The notes under the pieces were generated by a model. That model had not been told where the DNA came from, ran no database searches, and worked only from the letters and a program-made list of their open reading frames with translations. Positions 27,301-40,817 of a DNA stretch of 64,000 nucleotides are shown piece after piece. Within the stretch, counting starts at the first letter, position 1. Each line of letters starts with the position of its first letter. The translations under genes and the position numbers were made by a program. Source of the stretch: Stenopsyche tienmushanensis (taxonomy: Eukaryota; Arthropoda; Insecta; Trichoptera; Stenopsychidae); NCBI GenBank assembly GCA_008973525.1, contig WACJ01000082.1, forward strand, positions 806,001 through 870,000. Reading direction: 5' to 3'.

Positions 27301-30300
27301 ATGTCTGACGGGGAGAAAGAGGAGGCGCTCAATTTGGTAGGCGCAGAGTTGGATTTATAGTATTTATTTCGAATGATTTAATTCTTATTGCCATTTCTTT
27401 TTGCTGTACGGGCGTGCTTCGATTGGAAAAATGTGAATTGGCTTCAATCATTGTTAATTTTTTTATGTGCTCATCGATGGTCATTCTTTATTGTTTAATC
27501 TTTATGGATGCTCATGCCAATTGGGGCCGGAGGTCGGACAGCGGTGAAGCTGTAATATGTAATTTCTTACATTCTGCAATTATATTACATAAATCTCCAA
27601 TTGTTTACATCTTGGTGACATTTGATGGGAGTGCATTAACGTTTTGATTTGACAGTTAAATTTGTTTCAATTAAAACTTTGGATTCAACGTCACTCCGTT
27701 GATGGATATCTTAATATTGTGACGCTCTTAATTGTATTCCGTCATTATTTTTTAATTGGATGGATATATTAAAGCGTGGGATATTGTAGTCTGCAAGAAT
27801 ATAATATAAATTTAAAAAAATAACTAAAATATATTCTAGTACATGCTAATCATTTGTTGTGTATATCTGATAACGTAATTCTCACGAACGATTTCAATCA
27901 CGATATAGATTATTTTCTATGTATGTAAATAACTGAATCAATTCATTTCAAGTGTGCATTATATGCATCTATATTATATTTAAATATATATTTATGCAGC
28001 ATAAATAAGCTTTCAACGTTGCAGACATTAATAATAGCAATTTTCCAACCCTGAATAATTGTACATACCGGGCATTAAATTAAATTTACAAATCTGGTTT
28101 TATTGTTAACAAATAGTTTACGTTAATTGTTCTTAAATATACGTCGTCTTATTTCGATACAAGGCGGCCAGGGCTTCGATAGATGTGGCTAAAATTGAAG
28201 CGCAGGAATTTGATAAAAATATTGCAATATTAAATATTATTATAAGCAGTTACAACATAGGCCGGTCGGCTTTGTAGGAACAATTGCACAAATAATGTCG
28301 CTTCCTCCTGCATTAATAATACGAGGCCCATTTGCTGATAAAATGCTGATAAAGCTCATTAATAACGATGGGAATTGAATTCCGGATGTAAATAAATTGC
28401 GTTTTGATCGGCTTATAATCGATATTTAAATTTTCATTAAAGATTTATCAGCACTGATGTATTTTTATAAATATAATATATAAAAATCAATGTTTGTTTG
28501 TCCGTATTTAATGCGCTGCCATACCGTTCATCCGATTGCGATAAAACTTTGTCAATTTACTGTTTACACCTCGGTCTTCGAGACGAGAGCGAGTGTGCAT
28601 ATGTTTTTGGATCCTGACAATTGTCGACTCATTGAGATTTTTGATTCCGCGCCAATCGAATGTCGCGTGTTTTTCATGCTAATGTTTCATCATTTCGACG
28701 ATGATTTTTCAGTCTTTTTAAATTCATTTGTACGCAGGCTTAAAAATAGTCGATAAGCGTTTGTTTTGTATCATTCGTAACATTTTTTAATTGCACGCTG
28801 AAAACTGTCGTTTGTGCAATAGTTTAACATATCTGATAGTGGACGTATCTCAATAAAAATACGTATGGTTGTCATACAATACAATTATTCCGTCTTCAAT
28901 TTATTGATAGTTTATCTCATTAATGGATTGTATGCTGTTGATTTATATTGAATGTAAAAATCTATTTATTATAATAGTAATATTTCCTCATTGTTTTATC
29001 TCGTTAGAGACGTTAAGCTCATATTTAAAGCCCAATTTGTCTTACTACTTGTTGTTTTCTTTGGAATAATATAACTTAATGGATAGCCACTCCTTTGTTT
29101 ATCATTACTTAACTGCTACGTTATTTGAAGTATTAACTTATACAGGGTGCAGCAGCGAAACTACCTATATGTTAGACTATGCCTATGTTACTCTCGGGAT
29201 CCATAGCAATAAGTGGACGAAGTTTTATCGCTATCCGATGAACGGTATGGCAGCGCATTTCGAACGAACAAAACCCAATTCATTTTTATATATTAGATGT
29301 TATAAAAATTATATCACCAAGGTGGCCTCTGTTCTGGTCAACGCATTAAAGTAGTCAAGTTTTGGAGCTTCTCTCTATTCTTTTCAGTATATCGACAGAT
29401 ATGTTGTTGATAGCAGCTTGAATATTGTTCTTCAGTTGAGCCTGGGTCTTGGTCAGAATAAACCAGAGATTTCAGATAGTTTTACAAAAAAAATCTCTAG
29501 TTTATAACCTTTCCAACGATATTCTACATGTCATACAAATCATCCAATAAGTCGCTAAACGACACCTTTTCCTTATTTCAACTGTAGTTGTCTGAAGTAA
29601 CATTTCCTCCTTCATTCCTGTACATTCATTCTTTTGGCAACCTTATTCCTGTGCCTGCACAGTCTCCAGACCTGACACCAGTGGATTTATCTATTCTGTG
29701 TCTTGTATGATCTCTAGACCTGACGCCACTGGATTGCTTTGTCTGGGGACGTGTTTTGCCTTTTAATTAAAGCAGCTGGAAATATTAACTAAGCATTCGA
29801 AGAAGGATCGATTTGTGAAAGAATAATTCGTCAGTTCTTTAAACAGACGGGTGTTAAAAGCTCCAGATTTGATGTAATTTTTGATTCTTATCAGCGAATC
29901 AAGTACCTCTTGCAGAGGAGTTATTGGCAAGGGCGTACCCGTGTACCCAAGCTTAGATGGTGCACCATCCGTACAAATTCCATAAACGTTTTTCCACTTT
30001 AATCCGCCAGTCTCACGAAACGTATTTATCTTCTCCATAATATTTTCAATTTTTGCAGTAGTTTTAAGTCCATTACAAAATAGGAACTCTTCTTTAATAT
30101 TATCTAGTATTATTAGATCTATATTACAACAGGTTGAACAAATATTTAAATGTAAAATACTCGTTATTTTACTACGTTACGTTGTAGATTGAACGATTTG
30201 TTATCTATGAGAGATCACACGATATAATTCAATCAATCAAATTCCGAATTTATATGTTTATTATTAACTCGTGCGTGTTTTTAAGCATCTATTTGAAAGT

Positions 30301-33300
30301 AGTTTGCTTGATGCTGAATAATTTTATCGGCCGCTACATATACGTGCATTAATGCGTCTAATGAAAGGGTCAAAAGATAATTTTAATCTATAAAATTATC
30401 ACATTTCTGACATATGCACACATTTATGTGCAATTTGTTTTTTTGTCGTGAACCCTCGTTTTATTGCCGAATTATATAAACACGCCTGATAGGACGTCGA
30501 CTCGATATTCGATCGTAAATCAATGCCGATTTTGTATTAATTGTTTTATTTTTTTGGTTATTTTGCAGCAGATGGAATTTGAATGGGTGCTACACAAAGA
30601 TGTTCATGCCATTCTACGTCAGCTCCATTCTGTTTTAGTTGTAAGTATTTCGTTTATTAATTGGTTGTGTTTCAGGTATTTACATAACGCTCGGAAACTC
30701 GTCATGGAACGGGTTTTATTCAATGCCTTTTCCCTGTATGGAATATTAATTATTCATATGCATATTGAAATTTAAGCTTGACATTTTCACGTGAGCGGAA
30801 CACATTCATCATATGAACGTCTATGACGTGAGACTATTGTATACACCTAATTGTGTTTTTATACAGTGAATTCGTTGCAGAAAATATTGTATAAAATAGA
30901 GAGGACGCGTATAATGATCTAGGATCAATGTAAAATAATCCATTTGAAGAATTTAATTTAATATCATGAAAATGAGAGAGCGAAGATGAGATTCACCAGC
31001 CTCCAAATAAAAAAAAATCTACCATTTCCAACGCTTTCAGTCCATTGAAAATTGAAAACTATAGTCAGAAGTACAAACAAAGATTGAACACACACCCCAA
31101 CCGCTTTGTTGAAGAAGCTAATCAGCCAAGCCTCCGGGACGCGTAGGCTGACGTGACATCCAAATGTGACGCCTGATGATGAATGCATTTGCTGTTGATA
31201 TTAAATTACCTTTGCTCAAATTATCTTCATTTTTAGCAGTATTGCGTTAATCACATATGATTGTTTTTAATATAGGAGTGTGCTCATCGATTTCCTGTTC
31301 CATTATACGGTAATGAAGGTCAAAAACAGGACAAATTCATATTGACATCTCCCCCGGAGCAGCTCAGATGCATAGTCACCCTCACCGGAGACAGTATTAC
31401 ACATGCAGTAAGTTTAACGTTAAAAATTATGTTACAAAAGATCATTTTATAGGAATGCAAAATATTTTTACATACATCTGTTTTATTTTTACAACTGCTC
31501 CCATCACTTGTGGCAGTTTCTGATAACATTTACGTGTTTATCTAGATCTGTTGAGATAGCAAAAATAAATAATATCTTGAAATAGTTTTCTAATGTTAAT
31601 TCTCAATATTAAACGAAGAGCACGAGGTCAATTAAATAATTGAGCCGTGTATGTCGGGTTGTATGCAAGTAGCGTGATAGATTTATTGCAATTCTATTTA
31701 TAAGCCAAGAAACTGTTTAAGGTCTACTATTAAATATCGCTACGTCAGAAGAAAAATAGGGCGAGTACTTAACGCTGCGAGTCGCTAATGAAATGAACAC
31801 CCGTCTTATTGAATAACTGTATATATGCCAATGAATTTAAATATTACATCTGATAACAATGTCAAATTCTCAATTGTTTGCGTATTGCGGCTCTAATGTT
31901 AAAGCCTTATCACATTGATATGGGGTTTCTAGCATCCGTACGCTTCAAAAGAATTGGTATTTAAACACGCTTCCTGCAGATTTAAATATTTATAAATTAC
32001 TTGCTGTAAAATATTAGATATTATTCTTCTTTAAGTGCCATGCTGAAGTATTCTAACTCTCTTTTCTTGATTTTGCCAAGCATTTTGGGTTGTTTCATTA
32101 GTTGCAGTCAACACCTCGAGACTTGTCTTACGTTTCATTCAGGAGATCTTCAATATTCCTTGGTCGGTTCACATTTCAAAGGCTTTGAGATGCTTATACA
32201 TGGTATTAGTAAACGTCCAGGCTTCAGTTCCATGCAGAAAAATGATGAACACATCAGTTGTTTACTTCAGTGCTCTGCAACCTTTTCTCACTTACGGCAT
32301 ACCAAAGTTCTCAGCAGTGTCAAAATGGTCGCCATCACTGATGATGTGACTCTCCTAGTCACTGCCAAAACTGCGGAGGTCCAAAAGACGGAAGTGCTGT
32401 TCTTCACAAGATGCAGGAAACATACGCCTCCACTACTGATGATCGATGGATGTGAGATCAAATTCTCAAGATCCATTCAATACTCCATGGCAAGCTCTGC
32501 TTCACTGCACTGCAGGTTGTTGCCCAACATCAGAGGCCCAAAAACTAGCAGAAGAAGATTCTACAATGAAGTAGTGCATTCGGTTCTGTTGTACGGTGTG
32601 CCAAAATAGGCCGAGGCGCTGCAAGTTGAAAGGGCCAGGCACAACGCAAGAACAGATGGTCCAAAAACGTGAAGCAAAGAAGGCGGCCAGAAAAACCACA
32701 ATGACGATGTGGCAGTCTGATCTGAAGACAAGATAAAAACTACAAGGAGGAACCCTGTTGGTTTTCTCTGCATTAGTTCAATTGTTGGTGTAAGGGTCGT
32801 TCCTATCAACGCCGATGTAGTATCCCCTTTCACAGTAGGAGAACTCGCCATGGCTATCGCCAGTCATTTGGCACCAAAAGCTCTGGGACTGGATGACATC
32901 CCTAACAGAGTCATCGGACGGCAATACCTGCTTAGTGGGAGGAGTCTTTCCAGCACCCTGGAAAAGCAGAAGCTTGTGCTTATTCCCAAAGGGAATAAAG
33001 CAACTCCTAGCTGCCTTGCAGTTTGGCTTTCGTCCGGGTTGTTCAATCAAATCGTGAAAACTATGCAGCAGGCGTAGAGAGGTAGCATCAAGGCCAGTGA
33101 GAAAGTTTACCCAAGAAAGTTAACACCAACATCGCGGAGGATCTGGTCAGGTTGATGCCTAACATCGGAGACCCAAAGACTAGCAGCGCACTTCTTCTCT
33201 GAACCATAGTCCACTAGGTCACTGCTGCATACCGCACAGTATCAGGAGACGCTATCTTGGCACTAATTGCCATACCGCTAATTGACCTGTTTGTTCAAGA

Positions 33301-36300
33301 GAGACAAAGAAGGCGGCTAGATAAACCACGATAGCTGATGTGGTAGTCCCGATGGGACAGCTCTGCAAAAGATCGGTGGACATACGTATTGATCACAGAT
33401 CTGGAAGAGTTGAGCAGAAGGAAACATGATTAGCTCTGTTACCAACTGATCCAATTCCTTACCAGGCATTGCTGTTTTGGTAGCTAACTTAATAAAATAA
33501 GCCTGGAATGCCATTACTGTGGAGCAGGCAATGACGATGCTGCCCACGCGACATCTGTCCAGCTTGGAGCGTTGAAAGGGTTGAACTTGAGGACTCGGGA
33601 GCAAATACGTTCTCGCCTAACAATATGATTCCTTCAATGCTCAAGAAGTGGATAGAAATCCATTACTGGTTATTTATGTTGAAGTCTCCTGCAATCGACT
33701 CCGCGACGTTTATGAGTTTGATGTTATCCAAGATTATTTGGATGGCGACTGTCTCGAGGTCGTGATAAGAAGGAGATCTGACGGTGGAATGAACAATTTC
33801 CTTTTATACGAAAATGGCCTCCTCCCTCGATTCTGTTCATTCCTGTCAGCACGATCACAAATGAATCCCTGGAAATATTAATGTCTAGTTTTAAGTAAAT
33901 TAGCCGCTTTGTTTCTTAACGTTTAGTTTCAACCTCATTGCTTGTGACAAATGCAGTTTAACAATCCTTGCAATTGTTGATGTTTTTGGCCTATAACGCA
34001 GTATCATCCGCATTTCTTATATCATTGATGATACTCCTATTTATTATTACTCTGGTATCAGCCTCTCCGATGCCCTCATCAATATGTTCCGAGTATAGGT
34101 AGAATAACAGTCAAGAGAGTGTACAGATTTTAAGATATTAATGTTTTCTGACGTTTCTCCGTCGACTCACACATTAGCGGATTGATTTCAGCAAAAGATT
34201 TGTTATTTTGCATTAGCTTAAAATTTATGTAAAATGTAAAAAGCCTAAATTAATTTTGATTAATGTTTTTGCATAGGATATTAGCTTTAAAGTCCTGAGG
34301 CAAATGCATACCGTGTGCAGGACTTCAATTCTGCAGGAAAATCCATGGAAACTACAGCAAATACAGGACGCTGCAAATCATTTACAACAGGCCATTGGCC
34401 ACATTGACAATGTAGATAAACACTATGTTTTTAGGTTTGTATTAATTTGTTAACGCGCATACTTTAATTATTTAAATATTAGCCGATTGATCAAAATGCC
34501 GTATTTGTAGCAAAAATTTGATTTCGGCATTACATGACAATGCATGATGTTATTTATTTGGAATTCTTTCATAGGATATTTAATCAGACAGGTCATCACT
34601 CACCTGTCTTGATATTTTGGCGATGATATGCTATCAATCATCACATAATAATTTGAATGTTCATATATAGTCGAAAAAATATTCACATCTTATCATGGAT
34701 TAGTTTTATTTATTTAAGGATTTAATAATCATAATTCGAACACCGCTATTAAATATTGATTGTGTGATAATTATTTTGTAGATCTGCTGATGAGGTTTTA
34801 CATATTGTGAGCTGTCTCCTGGGAGCTTTGCAGCGTGCTAGATCTGCGCTTGTTCTCCCCAAGAAAAAAACGATGGACGAACTTATGAGAAGTCGAAATA
34901 TGGTTCGTTTCGTTTATAGATACGTTATGCAATTTACGTCTCGATGCTGATGCTTTAATTTTGTATTTTACAGAAATCTCTATCGCCTAATTTGCCGGAA
35001 GATTTGGCCATCTCATTTTATATACAATCTCATAAATTAGTATTTGTTGGATACCAGCTGAGCTCGGTGCATGGTACAATGCGATTTGACTGCAGTCAAG
35101 CAGATTGCGTGGTTCCATGGTTGAGCGAGGTACTGTGGCTCCTCACGTCAGCTCTTCAAATGTGTCAGCAGCTTAAAGACAAGGTTAATACTGGAATATA
35201 TTTTTTTAACAACCTCTGAATCATTAAGCGTTAGCCATTTAAGGGGATACGTTATAATAAGTTTCAGCGCTAAATGATAAAACGTTGAACGAAGTCATTT
35301 TAACACATCTTAGGCAGGTATGTAGTGGTCGGTAATCGATACGCATAGCGGGCAAAAACCATCGAAACATGATAAATAAACACACTTTTTTGTGCACGGA
35401 CATTGTCTGCCGAATTGTAACACTTTCGGCAGACACACAAATTCAAAGGTTGAATATCATTTATTATATGCAGTCCAATGAAACCCACAAAATGGGGTAT
35501 TCGAATTTATACAATCGTAGATTCAAATATCGGCTTCATTTGTGGTATTCTGCCGTATTATGGATTTTTAAAAACAGTGGCTTTGATAATACCCAATCTA
35601 CTGTTATCAACCAGAATATTGATATATAAAATGATACTGGGATAAAATTCCCGGTGTTCAGGGATACCACATGCTCACGGACCGCTATTATACCAGTTAT
35701 ATATTGACAGGGGAATTATGCAAACAAAAGTGCCACTTAACCCATACGGGAGTACTATCGGAGACCCTCCGTAACCCCCTCCACTTTTCAGAAAGAGCAC
35801 TCTTGCACATTGAAGCTCGGAGACAGACAGAGACAGAGAGAACTTAGCGCAGTTCGGGAGACTGAGACGGAGAGCTTCCTCACATGCATCGCATGATTGT
35901 ATAGATCGTTAAGCCCAAATTTATCGCCTTATAATGATTTCGATTTCCAGTGTGTTATTTGTTTACGTAAAGAAATTATGGAATATCATTTCCTCCCAAA
36001 GGTCCTCCTAGAACGAAATAAAAATGATGATAGTCCAGAAATACGCCAGAACACAACTATTAAATTATTCATATGTGTTAGATGACAAACACAGCTAACT
36101 GCGTGGGTAGAACTATCCATCCCGCTCAAAATGTGTTAACATGACGTAGTAAATATGCGATCTTATCATAAGAGCGCTTCGTTATTGTGTTTATATTTTA
36201 ATATCTTGTCACGATTCCGTCTAATCGATTATGATTTAATTCGATTAATATTAACGTATTTCTATGAATTTCAGATTTGTGTTTTTTCGCAGTACAAAGA

Positions 36301-36343
36301 TTTCACTGTGAGTTCGCGCTCCGCGTCTGCCGTTTTTTATTAG
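27301..36343 (+). CDS. rogdi: Rogdi homologue (RAVE-complex related, leucine-zipper protein)
   Basis: Seven exons join in phase to 259 residues: 27301-27336, 30569-30640, 31276-31407, 34277-34434, 34782-34902, 34974-35183, 36293-36343. The protein starts MSDGEKEEALNLQMEFEWVL and continues HKDVHAILRQLHSVL, ECAHRFPVPLYGNEG and NPWKLQQIQDAANHLQQAIG. Near the end it reads VVPWLSEVLWLLTSALQMCQ and QQLKDKYKDF, matching the ROGDI ending. Rogdi proteins regulate V-ATPase assembly and, in flies, memory and sleep; human loss causes Kohlschutter-Tonz syndrome. The first exon carries only 12 codons, behind an intron of about 3.2 kb. Introns 1 and 3 hold much transposon debris and intron 6 one family F repeat. 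Confidence 0.95.
28473..28620 (+). mobile_element. Helitron-like repeat, unit B, alternative 3' part
   Basis: Begins TATAATATATAAAAATCAAT and follows unit B to about 28570. It then switches to a block (GTCTTCGAGACGAGAGCGAG) that also follows unit B in the copy at 47590-47761. The 3' end is not defined. Confidence 0.6.
29137..29445 (-). mobile_element. Remnant of the DDE-transposon family with the hairpin-MITE ends
   Basis: The left terminus ATACAGGGTGCAGCAGCGAA is followed, after a Helitron-like insertion (29171-29297), by minus-strand sequence encoding AQLKNNIQAAINNISVDILK, the same transposase C-terminus as at 25005-25135. The other end of the element was not found. Confidence 0.6.
29171..29297 (-). 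mobile_element. Helitron-like repeat, unit A
   Basis: On the minus strand it starts TCTAATATATAAAAATGAAT (from 29297), follows unit A, and ends at the GCATAGTCTAA junction where unit B normally begins. Unit B is missing here. Confidence 0.6.
29665..29757 (+). mobile_element. Transposase fragment with SPDLTP motif
   Basis: The plus strand reads QSPDLTPVDL and, about 50 bases on, LDLTPLDCFVWG. This is the SPDLxPxDxFLWG motif near the last catalytic residue of many Tc1/mariner-like transposases; the motif seems locally duplicated. Confidence 0.55.
29790..30060 (-). mobile_element. hAT/ZBED5-like transposase fragment in Rogdi intron 1
   Basis: The minus strand reads GLKWKNVYGICTDGAPSKLG and later NYIKSGAFNTRLFKEL. 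These are conserved pieces of hAT-derived ZBED5/SCAND3-type transposases (GIC/S-DGAPSM and NYIKSRALNSRLF). The sequence between them is deleted. Confidence 0.7.
31050..31150 (+). mobile_element. Jockey-clade 3' fragment in Rogdi intron 2
   Basis: The plus strand reads YSQKYKQRLNTHPNRFVEEA, nearly identical to the C-terminus of the Jockey-clade copy at 23560-24995. A short isolated piece. Confidence 0.7.
32300..33640 (+). mobile_element. R1-clade retrotransposon fragments in Rogdi intron 3
   Basis: Open or broken plus-strand frames include MVAITDDVTLLVTAKTAEVQ, KTEVLFFTRCR and RFYNEVVHSVLLYGVPK (palm to thumb). These are followed, out of order, by LAPKALGLDDIPNRVI (N-terminal part of the reverse transcriptase) and from about 33170 by C-terminal pieces. 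The order shows rearranged or multiple dead copies. Stop codons abound. Related to the R1-like copies at 18350-20420. Confidence 0.75.
35785..35965. repeat. Interspersed repeat family F, copy 1 (Rogdi intron 6)
   Basis: Shares with 50845-51055 the blocks AAAGAGCACTCTTG, GCGCAGTTCGG, GAGAGCTTCCT and GATTGTATAGATCGTTAA. No coding potential; no terminal repeats found, class unknown. It could be a solo LTR or a SINE-like sequence. Confidence 0.65.
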
Positions 36344-39176
36344 CTGTGTGATAGCAGTCTTCTTCGTCTATTGGATATCGTCTGTTGAAAAAAAAAAAAA
36401 AAATGTCTTATGACCTGTTATTTTGTTGTAAGTTGTTTTGGGGAGAATAATGTAATTCAAGTTTACATTGATCAAACGACAGCAGAAATCCAAATTGTCA
36501 CACAACGGAATGTACTTGATTCACAAGATTCTCTTATTTATATTGCTCTGTTGCAATTTTTACGTAAATCTCAATATCAAACTTCTTAAAACTATGTTTA
36601 TTTAGTAATTTATTTATTTGTTCATTTTAAATATATAACTGTATATATTGAAAATGTTTTATTTTTACTAGTTTTAACGAAAGCATTTTATCCGTAATTT
36701 TATCGGAGGGCGCTCTTTAAATTGTTTATCTCAATGCATGTTTTTGTTATTATTGAATATTATTTATTTAGCAATTAATCTATCGCCTTTGTATATATAT
36801 ATATATTATCAATTTTCCTTATTCCAGTGGTTTCCTAATGTTAAATTGAAAGCCTTCCTGTATTTATGAAGATATTTGTATTATTAGAAAGAAATAAGAA
36901 AAATAACCCGCTTGTTTGTATTATCGTTAAGGGGAATTAACGTAAATTTTAGGCTCAGAAATTGATATTTTATAATGTCTCGTTTTTATTTATTTCATAA
37001 TAACCCCCCGGATCAACGAATCTCCATAATCAAAAATGCGTATATGCCTTTAAATAGAGAACGGCAACGTATAGTATTGTCGCGTTGGCGAGGATTGTAT
37101 GTTAAAATAACGATAAAATAGTTTTAAGCTGAATAGCGTTAAAATAGTCGTTAATTTTAAGAATGGGATATTGCCTATTTTATTACTTTTTTGGGATTAT
37201 TTTGTCACTACACTTGTCGTTTTTGTGCGTGCACTGAAAGCACTATGTTTATTGAATTACGATTATATAAAATATGTTGTTGAAATTCAACGAAATGCTT
37301 AATTCACCGTTTTCTATGGCTTTTTGCATGTTTGTGTTTGAATTATGATGGTAATATTTGTTCATCGGCTTCCTATTGAAGGTGTGTACGAGTTTTTATG
37401 AATCGTTGGATAAAGGCTTCTATTTGTCGCTTCTAGATGTCACAAAATATTAATCCCTTTTCGATGCAGATCGCTTAAGATTGTTTTTAAAATAACGGTA
37501 TGCAAGAAGTATTTGACGAGAATTTCACGAGAGAACGTTCATCTATCGATTGCTTTCGATGGCGTTATCGACTTCTACATTAAAAGACTGTAAGGACAGC
37601 TATATTTGAAAACTGCTAGTAAGTTTCATTTGTATGTTTTAATGAAATAAGTATTAAAAATTTGGGTATGTTAGTCAATTAAAATTAAAAACAAATCCTG
37701 TTTGATATTATTTTTGACGAATTGATAACTAACTGTAAATTTGTAGCGTGTGTGATTTTATTATGTAGAAATTATTTAAGTATTTAGTACGAGAGTCTTG
37801 CTAAAAATTATCTGACAGTATTAAAAAACAAATCTGTGACAATATAGAATCTCTGCATGTTTAAAACATAATTAAAAAGGAATCGTTGATTCGAATAACG
37901 CTTGGGTTTCTTTTATCACATCCTGAATTCTTGTATCGTTGATGGGAACGCTTCGCGAATGAATCAAACCGAAGATATTACTTTTGGGCTGGAGATGTTT
38001 TTAAACCCGTTGATAAAACTGGACCTTAAATTACTAATGAAAATGAATTTATTAATCAATGTATAAATATTTATAGATCTGCTGAAATTAGTTATTAATG
38101 CTTTTTTGTTGTAAGGATTTTATTTTGCCATAATCTATAATCATGCCACTGCCATACATTTAATTAATAGTACATTTTTGGACATGTTATATTTTAGTGT
38201 AAGCGAAACCACGATAAGACAACAAGGAAGCTTTTATCAGTTTCTTCATATTTAGATCCGTTCAAAGCTTATATTTTAATTTTATAAAATCGTATTTATT
38301 AAGGCGATCAAACGAATCGCCTTTACCGTATATATTACGACAATATATATAAAAAGACGGATAATTCATCGACTATGTTGAGTCAATGAAAAGCAGTCCG
38401 GAAATTAATTCGTCCCATTTTTTATATATATTATGTTATTTTATTAGATTATTTGGATTTAATTGAATTACAGGCATTCCAATTTATTTCAGGAATACCT
38501 TTTTACGATATCCTCTTTCGATGAACGTTATAAATCGTAATGTTCTATTAAAAATAATTGTAAAATTCTCTCGTTCTATCGTCAAACAATGCGTTTGAAT
38601 ATTAAAACGTAGATATAAATCATGGCCTCGATTGTGTTAACACCCAGGGGTCAATTTTCTTGTTGTAAAGCCACTATGTAATTATTTACGTCATGTTTAA
38701 GCAAGAGATACTTCATAAAGTCGCACGTCGTCAATTGATATTAAGCGTTTGATAAGACAGAGTTTGGTTTTTGACATCCGTTTCACGTTAGATTTTATAG
38801 CATATTCGGTCATGTGGTGAATCAATCGAGATTGTATTTATATCGATGGTGTTGATGTGTCTATTTTTCATCAAATATATATGTATGTTAACATATTTGA
38901 CAATAAAATGTTGATTTTGAAATAAATTTCATGTGATACCTGTACATCCGTATGTTTCTATTTATTTGGAACGACCCTTATCCGTCCCGTTTATAAAATC
39001 GAGATGCGTCTCGTAGTCTTTGAGATACGTCTTAATTTCTAATATTTTTTTAATCAACGCATGAGAGATTTTAATCTACTGATGGATGTAATCTTTTTAC
39101 AACAGCAATACAATAAGAATTTATAATAACAATTAGAAAATGTAATCATCTCAAATATTTAATAGTCGAATCATGA
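36344..39176. other. Intergenic DNA downstream of Rogdi, no gene seen
   Basis: A 2.8-kb A+T-rich stretch including the Rogdi 3' UTR. There is an A run at 36388-36402. No exon, RNA gene or repeat shared with the rest of the window was recognised. Confidence 0.5.
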
Positions 39177-39719
39177 TCTATATATATAAAAATTAATGTC
39201 TGTCAATACGGAGCGTGCATCGCGCTATCATCGCGGTGTCCAATCCGGTTTTGCTAACCTAAATGAAGCCTTTAGTCAACTATGCAGAGAGGCGGTAATG
39301 GCATGCTCGGTTTGTTAAAGGTAAAAGAAGCTACAGTTTGAATTGAAAAATTTTAAGAAGAGGTTGTGTCCCAATGATTCCGACTGATATACTATTTGAA
39401 TTGAAATGTGTGCAGTTTACGGTGCGTGCGTCAACAAAGAAAAGAAACACAGGGTATGCGTGCATGCTTCTCACATGGATAGCAGTATATCGGCTGCTCA
39501 CGCCCAAATCATTTATTACCAGACGGTACGCATCATATGGAGAAGTATTGTGAATCTAAAAGCACGGCATAAGCATAATCGTTGGGACGAATATAACAAC
39601 AAGGGGAGCAACATGTTCCCTATTCGGGAGCATGCCAGCCCATTCGCAAAGTGCGCAGCATGGTGCAAAACCGCGGAATTAAAATTCTGAATTAAAAATT
39701 GAGCGCGGGGGAAAGCTAG
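39177..39719 (+). mobile_element. Possible Helitron-like element
   Basis: Begins TCTATATATATAAAAATTAA after an A and ends GCGCGGGGGAAAGCTAG; both ends resemble Helitron termini. The base after the 3' end is C and not T, and no RepHel coding sequence is present. The body is not shared with other copies in the window. Confidence 0.4.
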
Positions 39720-39805
39720 CTAAAGATTCTAACTTTACTTTGAGATTCTTAGGCTAGGATAAATAAATAGATGAAAACTGCTTAAAAATTAAATAGATGA
39801 AAATA

Positions 39806-39953
39806 CAGTCGACCCTGCTATAATAAACATTTTTATACCGACTTGTTCCTCATATAATCGCCGCTTTTTAGCGGCGGTCCCTCCTATAATCGATAATTAT
39901 ATTTTGGTGATAACATTCGAGAGATAAGACCGTGACTATAGGAGGGTCAACTG
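39806..39953. mobile_element. pogo/Tigger-like MITE, 148 bp
   Basis: Inverted ends CAGTCGACCCTGCTATAA and, complemented, CAGTTGACCCTCCTATAG; a TA dinucleotide flanks each side (39804-39805, 39954-39955). An inner hairpin CGCCGC-TTTTTA-GCGGCG is visible near 39862-39880. CAGT-GACCCT ends plus TA duplication are typical of pogo/Tigger elements; a transposase relic of that group is at 7540-8045. Confidence 0.75.
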
Positions 39954-40188
39954 TAATTATATAAATATATGTTGTATAGGGTAGGGAAGAGTTTTGAGTC
40001 TCACTTGCGGCTCCGAAAAAAAAAGGGTGCGAACCCACTAATCGGTACAGGTCGCAAGGAAGGGTCTTTTCGACCCGATGGAGATCGTAGAAAGCCCCGG
40101 GGATGCACTTTCCACCAAAACTTTTACAAAGAGCCTACTAAAATTAGAGGAAGTGTCCACAAGGTTTCCGTATCCAACATTCCGTAAA

Positions 40189-40340
40189 GTATGGCCGTAA
40201 CAAGGGGTTGACAACATTGATTGATTGTCCGTTTTTATGATATATACCAAGATCTATTCAGGTATGGCGTCTGATCGCGAAGCGCTCCTTCGTCATGTCA
40301 GCAGTCTGAAAAGCGGACCGGTTAGACACATAGACCTTGT
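40189..40340. mobile_element. Non-autonomous hAT-type family (A), degenerate copy
   Basis: Starts near GGCCGTAACAAGGGGTTGAC and contains the GTATGGCGTCTGATCGCGAA block shared with copies at 40818, 47095, 53176 and 55165. The right end is not defined. A further piece may lie just upstream (about 40145-40185). Confidence 0.6.
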
Positions 40341-40544
40341 GGCCCTCCGTCTTCTTATACCTCGCCAGCAACAATTAAACATTCTTGCAATATTGGAAAC
40401 ATTTCTAAATCCTCTTCTTGTATGTGACAATCCCAAAGAACCAGCTTCTTTTTAAATGCATCGACCTTATTTCGCAGTTTAAAACTATTTGAACAAAACT
40501 CATATATTCTTCCTCAAAAAAATATTTTAATAGGGCTGATTTGG

Positions 40545-40600
40545 AATCATTTAGCCGAGTATCATCACTCTTTTGCAAAATATTTTCTTTAAGAAGGAAA
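40545..40600. repeat. Family B repeat, short fragment
   Basis: Contains GCCGAGTATCATCACTCTTT and the following CTTTGCAAAAT-like block, matching the 3' half of family B. Too short to say more. Confidence 0.5.
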
Positions 40601-40817
40601 CATTACATGATTGTTACTAAACCTACATACAAAAAACGTTAGGTTTTGCTTTTTTCAATGAGCACCACTTTATCTTTTTTGAAATAATTATAAATTCAGG
40701 GCGTGCGTTTCAAATAAGGCCAAGGTTTCCATGCCACACCCTGCATTTCATATATTTATTGAATTTATTATTATAACCAAATTTACATTAAATCTAATGA
40801 ATTGCATTTTTTACTAC

